This document shows positions 1 to 12,707 of a stretch of DNA of 64,000 nt, in pieces; within the stretch, counting starts at the first letter, position 1; every line of letters starts with the position of its first letter. Source of the stretch: Locusta migratoria (taxonomy: Eukaryota; Arthropoda; Insecta; Orthoptera; Acrididae); the NCBI GenBank assembly GCA_026315105.1, contig JAOYRU010000091.1:1-64000 (forward strand), read 5' to 3'. The notes under the pieces were generated by a model. It was not told the origin of the DNA, searched no databases, and was given only the letters and a program-made list of their open reading frames with translations. A program made the translations under genes and the position numbers.

Positions 1-196
1 ACCACACTGGCCGCCCCTGCCACACTGCTGCTCAGGCCGCAACACTACAGATTAGTTCAACTAGCGTATATCGCGTTTTCACTGTTTTTGACGGTTACAG
101 CTCCAACCTTCATTTTTTCGGCAAAATGTTCTATTTTGCTGTTTCTATGTGGTAATCCAGTTTACTCGCCGTTTGTATAAGTAAAATAGTCATAAT
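1..196 (+). repeat. Partial type II monomer at left edge
   Basis: This is the last 196 bases of a type II monomer, starting inside the ACCACACTGGCCGCCCCTGC core. It matches the monomer at 2592-2858 base for base over the part I compared, including the rare GTTCTATTTT and GACGGTTACAG variants. That places the window start inside the first 10-monomer HOR unit. Confidence 0.9.
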
Positions 197-2662
197 TTGA
201 AGGAGCAGATGATTGTGGTTGTATATAGTTACCATGGGCCAGGAAGCATCAGGTGCTGCACCATCGACCCGCACTGCCCGCCTGGTCACACTGCTGCTCA
301 GGCCGCAACACTACAGATTAGTTCAACTAGAGTATACCGCGTTTTAACTGTTTTTGACGCTTACAGCTCCTACCTTCATTTTTTCGGCAAAATGTTTTAT
401 TTTGCTGTTTCTATGTGGTAATCCAGTTTACTCGCCGTTTGTTTAAGTAAAATAGTCATAATTTGAAGGAGCAGATGATTGTTGTTGTATATCGTTACCA
501 TGGGCCAGGGAGCATCAGGTGCTGCACCATCGACCCGCACTGCCCGCCTGGTCACACTGCTGCTCAGGCCGCAACACTACAGATTAGTTCAACTAGCGTA
601 TATCGCGTTTTCACTGTTTTTGACACTTACAGCTCCTACTTTCATTTTTCGGCAAAATGTTTTATTTTGCTGTTTCTAAGTGGTAATCCAGTTTACTCGC
701 CGTTTGTATAAGTAAAATAGTCATAATTTGAAGGAGCAGATGATTGTGGTTGTATATAGTTACCATGGGCCAGGGAGCATCAGGTGCTTCACCATCGAAC
801 CACACTGGCCGCCCTGGCCACACTGCTGCTCAGGCCGGAACACTACAGATTGGTTCAACTAGCGTATATCGCGTTTTCACTGTTTTTGACGCTTACAGCC
901 CCTACCTTCATTTTTTCGGCAAAATGTTTTATTTTGCTGTTTCTATGTGGTAATCCAGTTTACTCGCCGTTTGTATTAGTAAAATAGTCATAATTTGAAG
1001 GAGCAGATGATTGTGGTTGTATATAGTTACCATGGGCCAGGGAGCATCAGGTGCTTCACCATCGAAACACACTGGCCGCCCCGGCCACACTGGTGCTCAG
1101 GCCGCAACAATACAGATTAGTTCAACTAGCGTATATCGCGTTTTCACTGTTTTTGACGCTTACAGCTCCTACCTTCATTTTTTCGGCAAAATGTTTTATT
1201 TTGCTGTTTCTATGTGGTAATCCAGTTTACTCGCCGTTTGTATAAGTAAAATAGTCATAGTTTGAAGGAGCAGATGATTGTGGTTGTATATAGTTACCAT
1301 GGGCCAGGGAGCATCAGGTGCTTCACCATCGAACCACACTGGCAGCCCCTGCCACACTGCTGCTCAGGCCGCAACACTACAGATTAGTTCAACTAGCGTA
1401 TATCGCGTTTTCACTGTTTTTGACGCTTACAGCCCCTACCTTCATTTTTTCGGCAAAATGTTTTATTTTGCTGTTTCTATGTGGTAATCCAGTTTACTCG
1501 CCGTTTGTATAAGTAAAATTGTCATAATTTGAAGGAGCAGATGATTGTGGTTGTATATAGTTACCATGGGCCAGGGAGCATCAGGTGCTTCACCATCGAA
1601 ACACACTGGCCGCCCTGGCCACACTGCTGCTCAGGCCGCAACACTACAGATTAGTTCAACTAGCGTATATCGCGTTTTCACTGTTTTTGACGCTTACAGC
1701 CCCTACCTTCATTTTTTCGGCAAAATGTTTTATTTTGCTGTTTCTATGTGGTAATCCAGTTTACTCGCCGTTTGTTTAAGTAAAATAGTCATAATTTGAA
1801 GGAGCAGATGATTGTGGTTGAATATAGTTACCATGGGCCAGGGAGCATCAGGTGCTGCACCATCGACCCGCACCGCCCGCCTGGTCACACTGCTGCTCAG
1901 GCCGCAACACTACAGATTAGTTCAACTAGCTTATATCGCGTTTTCACTGTTTTGACGCTTACAGCTCCTACCTTCATTTTTTCGGCAAAATGTTTTATTT
2001 TGCTGTTTCTATGTGGTAATCCAGTTTACTCGCCGTTTGTATAAGTAAAATAGTCATAGTTTGAAGGAGCAGATGATTGTGGTTGTATATAGTTACCATG
2101 GGCCAGGGAGCATCAGGTGCTTCACCATCGAACCACACAGGCCGCCCTGGCCACACTGCTGCTCAGCCGCAACACTACAGATTAGTTCAACTAGCGTATA
2201 TCGCGTTTTCACTGTTTTTGACGCTTACAGCCCCTACCTTCATTTTTTCGGCAAAATGTTTTATTTTGCTGTTTCTATGTGGTAATCCAGATTACTCGCT
2301 GTTTGTTTAAGTAAAATAGTCATAATTTGAAGGAGCAGATGATTGTGGTTGTATATAGTTACCATGGGCCAGGGAGCATCAGGTGCTGCACCATCGACCC
2401 GCACTGCCCGCCTGGTCACACTGCTGCTCAGGCCGCAACACTACAGATTAGTTCAACTAGCGTATATCGCGTTTTCACTGTTTTGACGCTTACAGCTCCT
2501 ACCTTCATTTTTTCGGCAAAATGTTTTATTTTGCTGTTTCTATGTGGTAATCCAGTTTACTCGCCGTTTGTATAAGTAAAATAGTCATAGTTTGAAGGAG
2601 CAGATGATTGTGGTTGTATATAGTTACCATGGGCCAGGGAGCATCAGGTGCTTCACCATCGA
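1..2662 (+). repeat. 10-monomer HOR unit, copy 1 (2662 bp)
   Basis: The first 1.79 kb recurs 2662 bases later with the same order of variant monomers: AGAGTAT with GTTTTAACTG (197), TTGTTGTATATCG with GACACTTAC (463), GCCGGAACAC (728), CACTGGTGCTC (995) and GGCAGCCCC (1262). The remainder (1796-2662) holds type I and II monomers that have no partner at the same offset in copy 2. Tails here alternate between GTTTAAG and GTATAAG, a variant almost confined to the first 8.5 kb. Confidence 0.85.
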
Positions 2663-4457
2663 ACCACACTGGCCGCCCCTGCCACACTGCTGCTCAGGCC
2701 GCAACACTACAGATTAGTTCAACTAGCGTATATCGCGTTTTCACTGTTTTTGACGGTTACAGCTCCAACCTTCATTTTTTCGGCAAAATGTTCTATTTTG
2801 CTGTTTCTATGTGGTAATCCAGTTTACTCGCCGTTTGTATAAGTAAAATAGTCATAATTTGAAGGAGCAGATGATTGTGGTTGTATATAGTTACCATGGG
2901 CCAGGAAGCATCAGGTGCTGCACCATCGACCCGCACTGCCCGCCTGGTCACACTGCTGCTCAGGCCGCAACACTACAGATTAGTTCAACTAGAGTATATC
3001 GCGTTTTAACTGTTTTTGACGCTTACAGCTCCTACCTTCATTTTTTCGGCAAAATGTTTTATTTTGCTGTTTCTATGTGGTAATCCAGTTTACTCGCCGT
3101 TTGTTTAAGTAAAATAGTCATAATTTGAAGGAGCAGATGATTGTTGTTGTATATCGTTACCATGGGCCAGGGAGCATCAGGTGCTGCACCATCGACCCGC
3201 ACTGCCCGCCTGGTCACACTGCTGCTCAGGCCGCAACACTACAGATTAGTTCAACTAGCGTATATCGCGTTTTCACTGTTTTTGACACTTACAGCTCCTA
3301 CTTTCATTTTTTCGGCAAAATGTTTTATTTTGCTGTTTCTAAGTGGTAATCCAGTTTACTCGCCGTTTGTATAAGTAAAATAGTCATAATTTGAAGGAGC
3401 AGATGATTGTGGTTGTATATAGTTACCATGGGCCAGGGAGCATCAGGTGCTTCACCATCGAACCACACTGGCCGCCCTGGCCACACTGCTGCTCAGGCCG
3501 GAACACTACAGATTGGTTCAACTAGCGTATATCGCGTTTTCACTGTTTTTGACGCTTACAGCCCCTACCTTCATTTTTTCGGCAAAATGTTTTATTTTGC
3601 TGTTTCTATGTGGTAATCCAGTTTACTCGCCGTTTGTATTAGTAAAATAGTCATAATTTGAAGGAGCAGATGATTGTGGTTGTATATAGTTACCATGGGC
3701 CAGGGAGCATCAGGTGCTTCACCATCGAAACACACTGGCCGCCCCGGCCACACTGGTGCTCAGGCCGCAACAATACAGATTAGTTCAACTAGCGTATATC
3801 GCGTTTTCACTGTTTTTGACGCTTACAGCTCCTACCTTCATTTTTTCGGCAAAATGTTTTATTTTGCTGTTTCTATGTGGTAATCCAGTTTACTCGCCGT
3901 TTGTATAAGTAAAATAGTCATAGTTTGAAGGAGCAGATGATTGTGGTTGTATATAGTTACCATGGGCCAGGGAGCATCAGGTGCTTCACCATCGAACCAC
4001 ACTGGCAGCCCCTGCCACACTGCTGCTCAGGCCGCAACACTACAGATTAGTTCAACTAGCGTATATCGCGTTTTCACTGTTTTTGACGCTTACAGCCCCT
4101 ACCTTCATTTTTTCGGCAAAATGTTTTATTTTGCTGTTTCTATGTGGTAATCCAGTTTACTCGCCGTTTGTATAAGTAAAATAGTCATAATTTGAAGGAG
4201 CAGATGATTGTGGTTGTATATAGTTACCATGGGCCAGGGAGCATCAGGTGCTTCACCATCGAAACACACTGGCCGCCCTGGCCACACTGCTGCTCAGGCC
4301 GCAACACTACAGATTAGTTCAACTAGCGTATATCGCGTTTTCACTGTTTTGACGCTTACAGCCCCTACCTTCATTTTTTCGGCAAAATGTTTTATTTTGC
4401 TGTTTCTATGTGGTAATCCAGTTTACTCGCCGTTTGTTTAAGTAAAATAGTCATAAT
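2663..4457 (+). repeat. 10-monomer HOR unit, copy 2 (first ~6.7 monomers)
   Basis: Matches 1-1795 at an offset of 2662-2663. By eye I see only about four differences: TATACC/TATATC near 341/3000, a missing T near 643, GTAAAATTG/GTAAAATAG near 1514/4177, and a missing T near 4348. After about 4457 the match stops and a 5-monomer unit takes over, so copy 2 was truncated or overwritten. The near identity implies recent duplication. Confidence 0.85.
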
Positions 4458-5521
4458 TTGAAGGAGCAGATGATTGTGGTTGTATATAGTTACCATGGGC
4501 CAGGGAGCATCAGGTGCTGCACCATCGACCCGCACTGCCCGCCTCGACACACTGCTGCTCAGGCCGCAACACTACAGATTAGTTCAACTAGCGTATATCG
4601 CGTTTTCACTGTTTTTGACGCTTAGAGCTCCTACCTTCATTTTTTCGGCAAAATGTTTTATTTTGCTGTTTCTATGTGGTAATCCAGTTTACTCGCCGTT
4701 TGTTTAAGTAAAATAGTCATAATTTGAAGGAGCAGATGATTGTGGTTGTATATAGTTACCATGGGCCAGGGAGCATCAGGTGCTGCACCATCGACCCGCA
4801 CTGCCCGCCTGGTCACACTGCTGCTCAGGCCGCAACACTACACATTAGTTCAACTAGCGTATATCGCCTTTTTACTGTTTTGACGCTTACAGCTCCTACC
4901 TTCATTTTTTCGGCAAAATGTTTTATTTTGCTGTTTCTATGTGGTAATCCAGTTTACTCGCCGTTTGTATAAGTAAAATAGTCATAGTTTGAAGGAGCAG
5001 ATGATTGTGGTTGTATATAGTTACCATGGGCCAGGGAGCATCAGGTGCTTCACCATCGAACCACACTGGCCGCCCCTGCCACACTGCTGCTCAGACCGCA
5101 ACACTACAGATTAGTTCAACTAGCGTATATCGCGTTTTCACTGTTTTTGACGCTTACAGCCCCTACCTTCATTTTTTCGGCAAAATGTTTTATTTTGCTG
5201 TTTCTATGTGGTAATCCAGTTTACTCGCCGTTTGTATAAGTAAAATAGTCATAATTTGAAGGAGCAGATGATTGTGGTTGTATATAGTTACCATGGGCCA
5301 GGGAGAATCAGGTGCTTCACCATCGAAACACACTGGCCGCCCTGGCCACACTGCTGCTCAGGCCGCAACACTACACATTAGTTCAACTAGCGTATATCGC
5401 GTTTTCACTGTATTTGACGCTTACAGCCCCTACCTTCATTTTTCGGCAAAATGTTTTATTTTGCTGTTTCTATGTGGTAATCCAGTTTACTCGCCGTTTG
5501 TTTAAGTAAAATAGTCATAAT
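4192..5521 (+). repeat. 5-monomer HOR unit, copy 1 (1330 bp)
   Basis: Monomers start at 4192, 4458, 4724, 4989 and 5256. Diagnostic variants in order: GAAACACACTGG (4192); CGCCTCGACAC with CTTAGAGCTCC (4458); ACACATTAG with CGCCTTTTTACTG and a lost T (4724); a type II monomer with CCCCTGCC (4989); GGGAGAATCAGG with CTGTATTTGAC (5256). The same series recurs in the next 1332 bases. The first monomer also ends the preceding 10-mer copy. Confidence 0.85.
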
Positions 5522-6853
5522 TTGAAGGAGCAGATGATTGTGGTTGTATATAGTTACCATGGGCCAGGGAGCATCAGGTGCTTCACCATCGAAACACACT
5601 GGCCGCCCTGGCCACACTGCTGCTCAGGCCGCAACACTACAGATTAGTTCAACTAGCGTATATCGCGTTTTCACTGTTTTTGACGCTTACAGCCCCTACC
5701 TTCATTTTTTCGGCAAAATGTTTTATTTTGCTTTTTCTATGTGGTAATCCAGTTTACTCGCCGTTTGTTTAAGTAAAATAGTCATAATTTGAAGGAGCAG
5801 ATGATTGTGGTTGTATATAGTTACCATGGGCCAGGGAGCATCAGCTGCTGCACCATCGACCCGCACTGCCCGCCTCGACACACTGCTGCTCAGGCCGCAA
5901 CACTACAGATTAGTTCAACTAGCGTATATCGCGTTTTCACTGTTTTTGACGCTTAGAGCTCCTACCTTCATTTTTTCGGCAAAATGTTTTATTTTGCTGT
6001 TTCTATGTGGTAATCCAGTTTACTCGCCGTTTGTTTAAGTAAAATAGTCATAATTTGAAGGAGCAGATGATTGTGGTTGTATATAGTTACCATGGGCCAG
6101 GGAGCATCAGGTGCTGCACCATCGACCCGCACTGCCCGCCTGGTCACACTGCTGCTCAGGCCGCAACACTACACATTACTTCAACTAGCGTATATCGCCT
6201 TTTTACTGTTTTGACGCTTACAGCTCCTACCTTCATTTTTTCGGCAAAATGTTTTATTTTGCTGTTTCTATGTGGTAATCCAGTTTACTCGCCGTTTGTA
6301 TAAGTAAAATAGTCATAGTTTGAAGGAGCAGATGATTGTGGTTGTATATAGTTACCATGGGCCAGGGAGCATCAGGTGCTTCACCATCGAACCACACTGG
6401 CCGCCCCTGCCACACTGCTGCTCAGGCCGCAACACTACAGATTAGTTCAACTAGCGTATATCGCGTTTTCACTGTTTTTGACGCTTACAGCCCCTACCTT
6501 CATTTTTTCGGCAAAATGTTTTATTTTGCTGTTTCTATGTGGTAATCCAGTTTACTCGCCGTTTGTATAAGTAAAATAGTCATAATTTGAAGGAGCAGAT
6601 GATTGTGGTTGTATATAGTTACCATGGGCCAGGGAGAATCAGGTGCTTCACCATCGAAACACACTGGCCGCCCTGGCCACACTGCTGCTCAGGCCGCAAC
6701 ACTACAGATTAGTTCAACTAGCGTATATCGCGTTTTCACTGTATTTGACGCTTACAGCCCCTACCTTCATTTTTTCGGCAAAATGTTTTATTTTGCTGTT
6801 TCTATGTGGTAATCCAGTTTACTCGCCGTTTGTTTAAGTAAAATAGTCATAAT
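5522..6853 (+). repeat. 5-monomer HOR unit, copy 2 (1332 bp)
   Basis: Repeats the five-monomer series of 4192-5521 in the same order (starts 5522, 5789, 6055, 6320, 6587). Private changes include GCATCAGCTGC at about 5840 and ACATTACTTC at about 6174. The length difference from copy 1 comes from single-base T-run changes. Monomers 6055 to 6587 also begin the overlapping 7-monomer unit, so this block was copied twice in different frames. Confidence 0.85.
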
Positions 6854-7917
6854 TTGAAGGAGCAGATGATTGTGGTTGTATATAGTTACCATGGGCCAGG
6901 GAGCATCAGGTGCTGCACCATCGACCCGCACTGCCCGCCTCCTCACACTGCTACTCAGGCCGCAACACTACAGATTAGTTCAACTAGCGTATATCGCGTT
7001 TTCACTGTTTTTGACGCTTACAGCTCCTACCTTCATTTTTTCGGCAAAATGTTTTCTTTTGCTGTTTCTATGTGGTAATCCAGTTTACTCGCCGTTTGTT
7101 TAAGTAAAATAGTCATAATTTAAAGGAGCAGATGATTGTGGTTGTATATAGTTACCATGGGCCAGGAAGCATCAGGTGCTGCACCATCGACCCGCACTGC
7201 CCGCCTGGTCACACTGCACCTCAGGCCGCAACACTACAGATTAGTTCAACTAGCGTATATCGCGTTTTCACTGTTTTTGACGCTTACAGCTCCTACCTTC
7301 ATTTTTTCGGCAAAATGTTTTCTTTTGCTGTTTCTATGTGGTAATCCAGTTTACTCGCCGTTTGTTTAAGTAAAATAGTCATAATTTGAAGGAGCAGATG
7401 ATTATGGTTGTATATAGTTACCAAGGGCCAGGAAGCATCAGGTGCTGCACCATCGACCCGCACTGCCCGCCTGTTCACACTGCGGCTCACGCCGCAACAC
7501 TACAGATTAGTTCAACTAGCGTATATCGCGTTTTCACTGTTTTTGACGCTTACAGCTCCTACCTTCATTTTTTCGGCAAAATGTTTTATTTTGCTGTTTC
7601 TATGTGGTAATCCAGTTTACTCGCCGTTTGTTTAAGTAAAATAGTCATACTTTGAAGGAGCAGATGATTGTGGTTGTATATAGTTACCATGGGCCAGGGT
7701 GCATCAGGTGCTGCACCATCGACCCGCACTGCCCGCCTGGTCACACTGCTGCTCAGGCCGCAATACTACAGATTAGTTCAACTAGCGTATATCGCGTTTT
7801 CACTGTTTTTGACGCTTACAGCTCCTACCTTCATTTCTTCGGCAAAATGTTTTATTTTGCTGTTTCTATGTGGTAATCCAGTTTACTCGCCGTTTGTTTA
7901 AGTAAAATAGTCATAAT
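6055..7917 (+). repeat. 7-monomer HOR unit, copy 1 (1863 bp)
   Basis: Monomers 6055, 6320, 6587, 6854, 7120, 7386 and 7652 pair with the next seven at an offset of 1863. Shared markers are ACACATTA with a shortened T run (6055), CCCCTGCCACAC (6320), TTTAAAGGAG (7120), ACCAAGGGCC in place of ACCATGGGCC (7386) and TTTCTTCGG (7652). The copies differ at more sites than the 10-mer or 13-mer pairs, so this looks like an older duplication. Confidence 0.8.
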
Positions 7918-9780
7918 TTGAAGGAGCAGATGATTGTGGTTGTATATAGTTACCATGGGCCAGGGAGCATCAGGTGCTGCACCATCGATCCGCACTGCCC
8001 GCCTGGTCACACTGCTGCTCAGGCCGCAACACTACACATTAGTTCAACTAGCGTATATCGCGTTTTCACTGTTTTGACGCTTACAGCTCCTACCTTCATC
8101 TTTTCGGCAAAATGATTTATTTTGCTGTTTCTATGTGGTAATCCAGTTTACTCGCCGATTGTATTAGTAAAATAGTCATAGTTTGAAGGAGCAGATGATT
8201 GTGGTTGTATATAGTTACCATGGGCCAGGGAGCATCAGGTGCTTCACCATCGAACCACACTGGCCGCCCCTGCCACACAGCTGCTCAGGCCGCAACACTA
8301 CAGATTAGTTCAACTAGCGTATATCGCGTTTTCACTGTTTTTGACGTTTACAGCCCCTACCTTCATTTTTTCGGCAAAATGTTTTATTTTGCTGTATCTA
8401 TGAGGTAATCCAGTTTACTCGCCGTTTGTATAAGTAAAATAGTCATAATTTGAAGGAGCAGATGATTGTGGTTGTATATAGTTACCATGGGCCAGGGAGC
8501 ATCAGGTGCTTCACCATCGAAACTCACTGCCCGCCCTGGCCACACTGCTGCTCAGGCCGCAACACTACAGATTAGTTCAACTAGCGTATTTCGCGTTTTC
8601 ACTGTTTTTGACGCTTACAGCCCCTACCTTCATTTTTTCGGCAAAATGTTTTATTTTGCTGTTTCTATGTGGTAATCCAGTTTACTCGACGTTTGTTTAA
8701 GTAAAATAGTCATAATTTGAAGGAGCAGATGATTGTGGTTGTATATAGTTATCATGGGCCAGGGAGCATCAGGTGCTGCACCATCGACCCGCACTGCCCG
8801 CCTCGTCACACTGCTGCTCAGGCCGCAACACTACAGATTAGTTCAACTAGCGTATATCGCGTTTTCACTGTTTTTGACGCTTACAGCTCCTACATTCATT
8901 TTTTCGGCAAAATATTTTATTTTGCTGTTTCTATGTGGTAATCCAGTTTACTCGCCGTTTGTTTAAGTAAAATAGTCATAATTTAAAGGAGCAGATGATT
9001 GTGGTTGTATATAGTTACCATGGGCCAGGAAGCATCAGGTGCTGCACCATCGACCCGCACTGCCCGCCTGGTCACACTGCTCCTCAGGCCGCAACACTAC
9101 AGATTAGTTCAACTAGCGTATATCGCGTTTTCACTGTTTTTGACGCTTACAGCTCCTACCTTCATTTTTTCGGCAAAATGTTTTCTTTTGCTGTTTCTAT
9201 GTGGTAATCCAGTTTACTCGCCGTTTGTTTAAGTAAAATAGTCATAATTTGAAGGAGCAGATGATTGTGGTTGTATATAGTTACCAAGGGCCAGGAAGCA
9301 TCAGGTGCTGCACCATCGACCCGCACTGCCCGCCTGTTCACACTGCTGCTCAGGCCGCAACACTACAGATTAGTTCAACTAGCGTATATCGCGTTTTCAC
9401 TGTTTTTGACGCTTACAGCTCCCACCTTCATTTTTTCGGCAAAATGTTTTCTTTTGCTGTTTCTATGTGGTAATCCAGTTTACTCGCCGTTTGTTTAAGT
9501 AAAATAGTCATAATTTGAAGCAGCAGATGATTGTGGTTGTATATAGTTACCATGGGCCAGGAAGCATCAGGTGCTGCACCATCGACCCGCACTGCCCGCC
9601 TGGTCACACTGATGCTCAGGCCGCAACACTACAGATTAGTTCAACTAGCGTATATCGCGTTTTCACTGTTTTTGACGCTTACAGCCCCTACCTTCATTTC
9701 TTCGTCAAAATGTTTTATTTTGCTGTTTCTATGTGGTAATAAAGTTTCCTCGCCGTTTGTTTAAGTAAAATAGTCATAAT
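7918..9780 (+). repeat. 7-monomer HOR unit, copy 2 (1863 bp)
   Basis: Same order of markers as copy 1. Private differences include AACTCACTGCCCGCC and GTATTTCGCG in the third monomer (8450), a lost M-site ATG in none of the type I members except 9249 (ACCAAGG), and GAAGCAGCAG at 9515. The last monomer (9515) also opens the 12-/13-/14-mer series, where it is recognised by TTTCTTCGTC and the AATAAAGTTTCC tail. Confidence 0.8.
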
Positions 9781-12707
9781 TTGAAGGAGCAGATGATTGT
9801 GGTTGTATATAGTTACCATGGGCCAGGGAGCATCAGGTGCTGCACCATCGACCCGCACTGCCCGCCTGGTCACACTGCTGCTCAGGCCGCAACACTACAG
9901 ATTAGTTCAACTAGCGTATATCGCGTTTTCTCTGTTTTTGACGCTTACAGCTCCTACCTTCATTTTTTCGGCAAAATGTTTTATTTTGCTGTTTCTATGT
10001 GGTAATCCAGTTTACTCGCCGTTTGTTTAAGTAAAATAGTCATAATTTGAAGGAGCAGATGATTGTGGTTGTATATAGTTACCATGGGCCAGGGAGCTTC
10101 AGGTGCTGCACCATCTACCCGCACTGCCCGCCTGGTCACACTGCTGCTCAGGCCGCAACACTACAGATTAGTTCAACTAGCGTATATCGCGTTTTCACTG
10201 TTTGTGACGCTTACAGCTCCTACCTTCATTTTTTCGGCAAAATGTTTTATTTTGCTGTTTCTATGTGGTAATAATGTTTCCTCGCCGTTTGTTTAAGTGA
10301 AATAGTCATAATTTGAAGGAGCAGATGATTGTGGTTGTATATAGTTACCATGGGCCAGGGAGCATCAGGTGCTGCACCATCGACCCGCACTGCCCGCCTG
10401 GTCACACTGCTGCTCAGGCCGCAACACTACAGATTAGTTCAACTAGCGTATATCGCGTTTTCACTGTTTTTGACGCTTACAGCTCCTACATTCATTTTTT
10501 CGGCAAAATGTTTTATTTTGCTGTTTCTATGTGGTAATCCAGTTTACTCGCCGTTTGTTTAAGTAAAATAGTCATAATTTGAAGGAGCAGATGATTGTTG
10601 TTGTATATAGTTACCATGGGCCAGGAAGCATCAGGTGCTGCACCATCGACCCGCACTGCCCGCCTGGTCACACTGCTGCTCAGGCCGCAACACTACAGAT
10701 TAGTTCAACTAGCGTATATCGCGTTTTCACTGTTTTTTACGCTTACAGCCCCTACCTTCATTTTTTCGGCAAAATGTTTTATTTTGCTGTTTCTATGTGG
10801 TAATCCAGTTTACTCGCCGTTTGTTTAAGTAAAATAGTCATAATTTGAAGGAGCAGATGATTGTTGTTGTATATAGTTACCATGGGCCAGGAAGCATCAG
10901 GTGCTGCACCATCGACCCGCACTGCCCGCCTGGTCACACTGCTGCTCAGGTCGCAACACTACAGATTAGTTCAACTAGTGTATATCGCGTTTTCACTGAT
11001 CTTGACGCTTACAGCTCCTACCTTCATTTTTTCGGCAAAATGTTTTATTTTGCTGTTTCTATGTGGTAATCCAGTTTACTCGCCGTTTGTTTAAGTAAAA
11101 TAGTCATAATTGGAAGAAGCAGTTGATTGTGGTTGTATATAGTTACCATGGGCCAGGACGCATCAGGTGCTGCACCATCGACCCGCACTGCCCGCCTGGT
11201 CACACTGCTGCTCAGGCCGCAACACTACAGATTAGTTCAACTAGCGTATATCGCGTTTTCACTGTTTTTGACGCTTACAGCTCCTACCTTAATTTGTTCG
11301 GCAAAATGTTTTCTTTTGCTGTTTCTATGTGGTAATCCAGTTTACTCGCCGTTTGTTTAAGTAACATAGTCATAATTTGAAGGAGCAGATGATTGTGGTT
11401 GTATATAGTTACCATGGGCCAGGAAGCATCAGGTGCTGCACCATCGACAAGCACTGCCCGACTGGTCACATTGCTGCTCAGGCCGCTCACTACAGATTAG
11501 TTCAACTAGCGTATATCGCGTTTTCACTGTTTTTGACTCTTACAGCTCCTACCTTCATTTTTTCGGCAAAATGTTTTATTTTGCTGTTTCTATGTGGTAA
11601 TAATGTTTCCTCGCCGTTTGTTTAAGTAAAATTGTCATAATTTGAAGGAGCAGATGATTGTGGTTGTATATAGTTACCATGGGCCAGGGAGCATCAGGTG
11701 CTGCACCATCGACCCGCACTGCCCGCCTGGTCACACTGCTGCTCAGGCCGCAACACTACAGATTAGTTCAACTGGCGTATATCGCGTTTTCACTGTTTTT
11801 GACGCTTACAGCTCCTACCTTCATTTTTTCGGCAAAATATTTTATGTTGCTGTTTCTATGTGGTAATCCAGTTTACTCGCCTTTTGTTTAAGTAAAATAG
11901 TCATAATTTGAAGGAGCAGATGATTGTGGTTGTATATAGTTACCATGGGCCAGGGAGCATCAGGTGCTTCACCATCCAACCCCACTGACCGCCCTGGCCA
12001 CACTGCTGCTCAGGTCGCAACACTACAGATTAGTTCAACTAGTGTATATCGCGTTTTCACTGATCTTGACGCTTACAGCTCCTACCTTCATTTTTTCGGC
12101 AAAATATTTTATTTTGCTGTTTCTATGTGGTAATCCAGTTTACTCGCCGTTTGTTTAAGTAAAATAGTCATAATTTGAAGGAGCAGATGATTGTGGTTGT
12201 ATATAGTTACCATGGGCCAGGACGCATCAGGTGCTGCACCATCGACCCGCACTGCCCGCCTGGTCACACTGCTGCTCAGGCCGCAACACTACAGATTAGT
12301 TCAACTAGCGTATATCGCGTTTTCACTGTTTTTGACGCTTACAGCTCCTACCTTCATTTTTTCGGCAAAATGTTTTATTTTGCTGTTTCTATGTGGTAAT
12401 CCAGTTTACTCGCCGTTTGTTTAAGTAAAATAGTCATAATTTGAAGGAGCAGATGATTGTGGTTGTATATAGTTACCATGGGCCAGGAAGCATCAGGTGC
12501 TGCACCATCGACCCGCACTGCCCGCCTGGTCACACTGCTGCTCAGGCCGCAATACTACAGATTAGTTCAACTAGCGTATATCGCGTTTTCAATGTTTTTT
12601 ACGCTTACAGCCCCTACCCTTCATTTTTTCGGCAAAATATTTTATGTTGCTGTTTCTATGTGGTAATACAGTTTACTCGCATTTTGTTTAAGTAAAATAG
12701 TCATAAT
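9515..12707 (+). repeat. 12-monomer HOR unit (3193 bp), shortest of three related copies
   Basis: Twelve monomers: 9515, 9781, 10047, 10313, 10579, 10845, 11111, 11377, 11642, 11908, 12175, 12441. Markers in order include TTTCTTCGTC, TTCTCTGTTT, GGGAGCTTCAGG with CATCTACCC, TACATTCATT, TTTTTTACG, CTGATCTTGAC, TTGGAAGAAGCAGTTG, GACAAGCAC with GCCGCTCAC, AACTGGCG, CATCCAACCCC, GACGCATCAGG, and TTCAATGTTTTTTACG. Compared with the next unit it lacks the GTACCATCG/GCACAGGCC monomer (13240), and monomer 11377 is a hybrid that marks a second deletion. Confidence 0.9.
11377..11641 (+). other. Hybrid junction monomer: 18295-type left, 18560-type right
   Basis: Up to GACTCTTACAGCTCC (about 11551) this monomer carries the GACAAGCAC, GCCCGACTGG and GCCGCTCAC markers of 14836 and 18295. 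From AATAATGTTTCC (about 11600) and GTAAAATTGTC on, it carries the tail of 18560. The exchange point lies between these. This is the expected product of deleting one monomer length from a 14-mer by unequal exchange or strand slippage. Confidence 0.8.

Noticed and set aside
197..421. Open frames of about 70-84 codons in nearly every monomer, some with hydrophobic C-terminal halves and a GAAGGAG motif before an ATG
   Set aside because: The monomer is 266 or 267 bp, so frames do not continue between copies. Type II shifts the frame by one base in mid-ORF and swaps the C-terminal half. Single-base indels and the 9-bp deletion are freely accepted, and substitutions do not favour silent sites as far as I can see. 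The hydrophobic run follows from T-rich DNA. The Shine-Dalgarno-like match is chance in a satellite. A dN/dS test over all copies would settle it.
7299..7490. Minus-strand open frames of 60-77 codons in scattered monomers
   Set aside because: They are the complement of the same repeat and open only where private changes remove a stop. They show no independent conservation.
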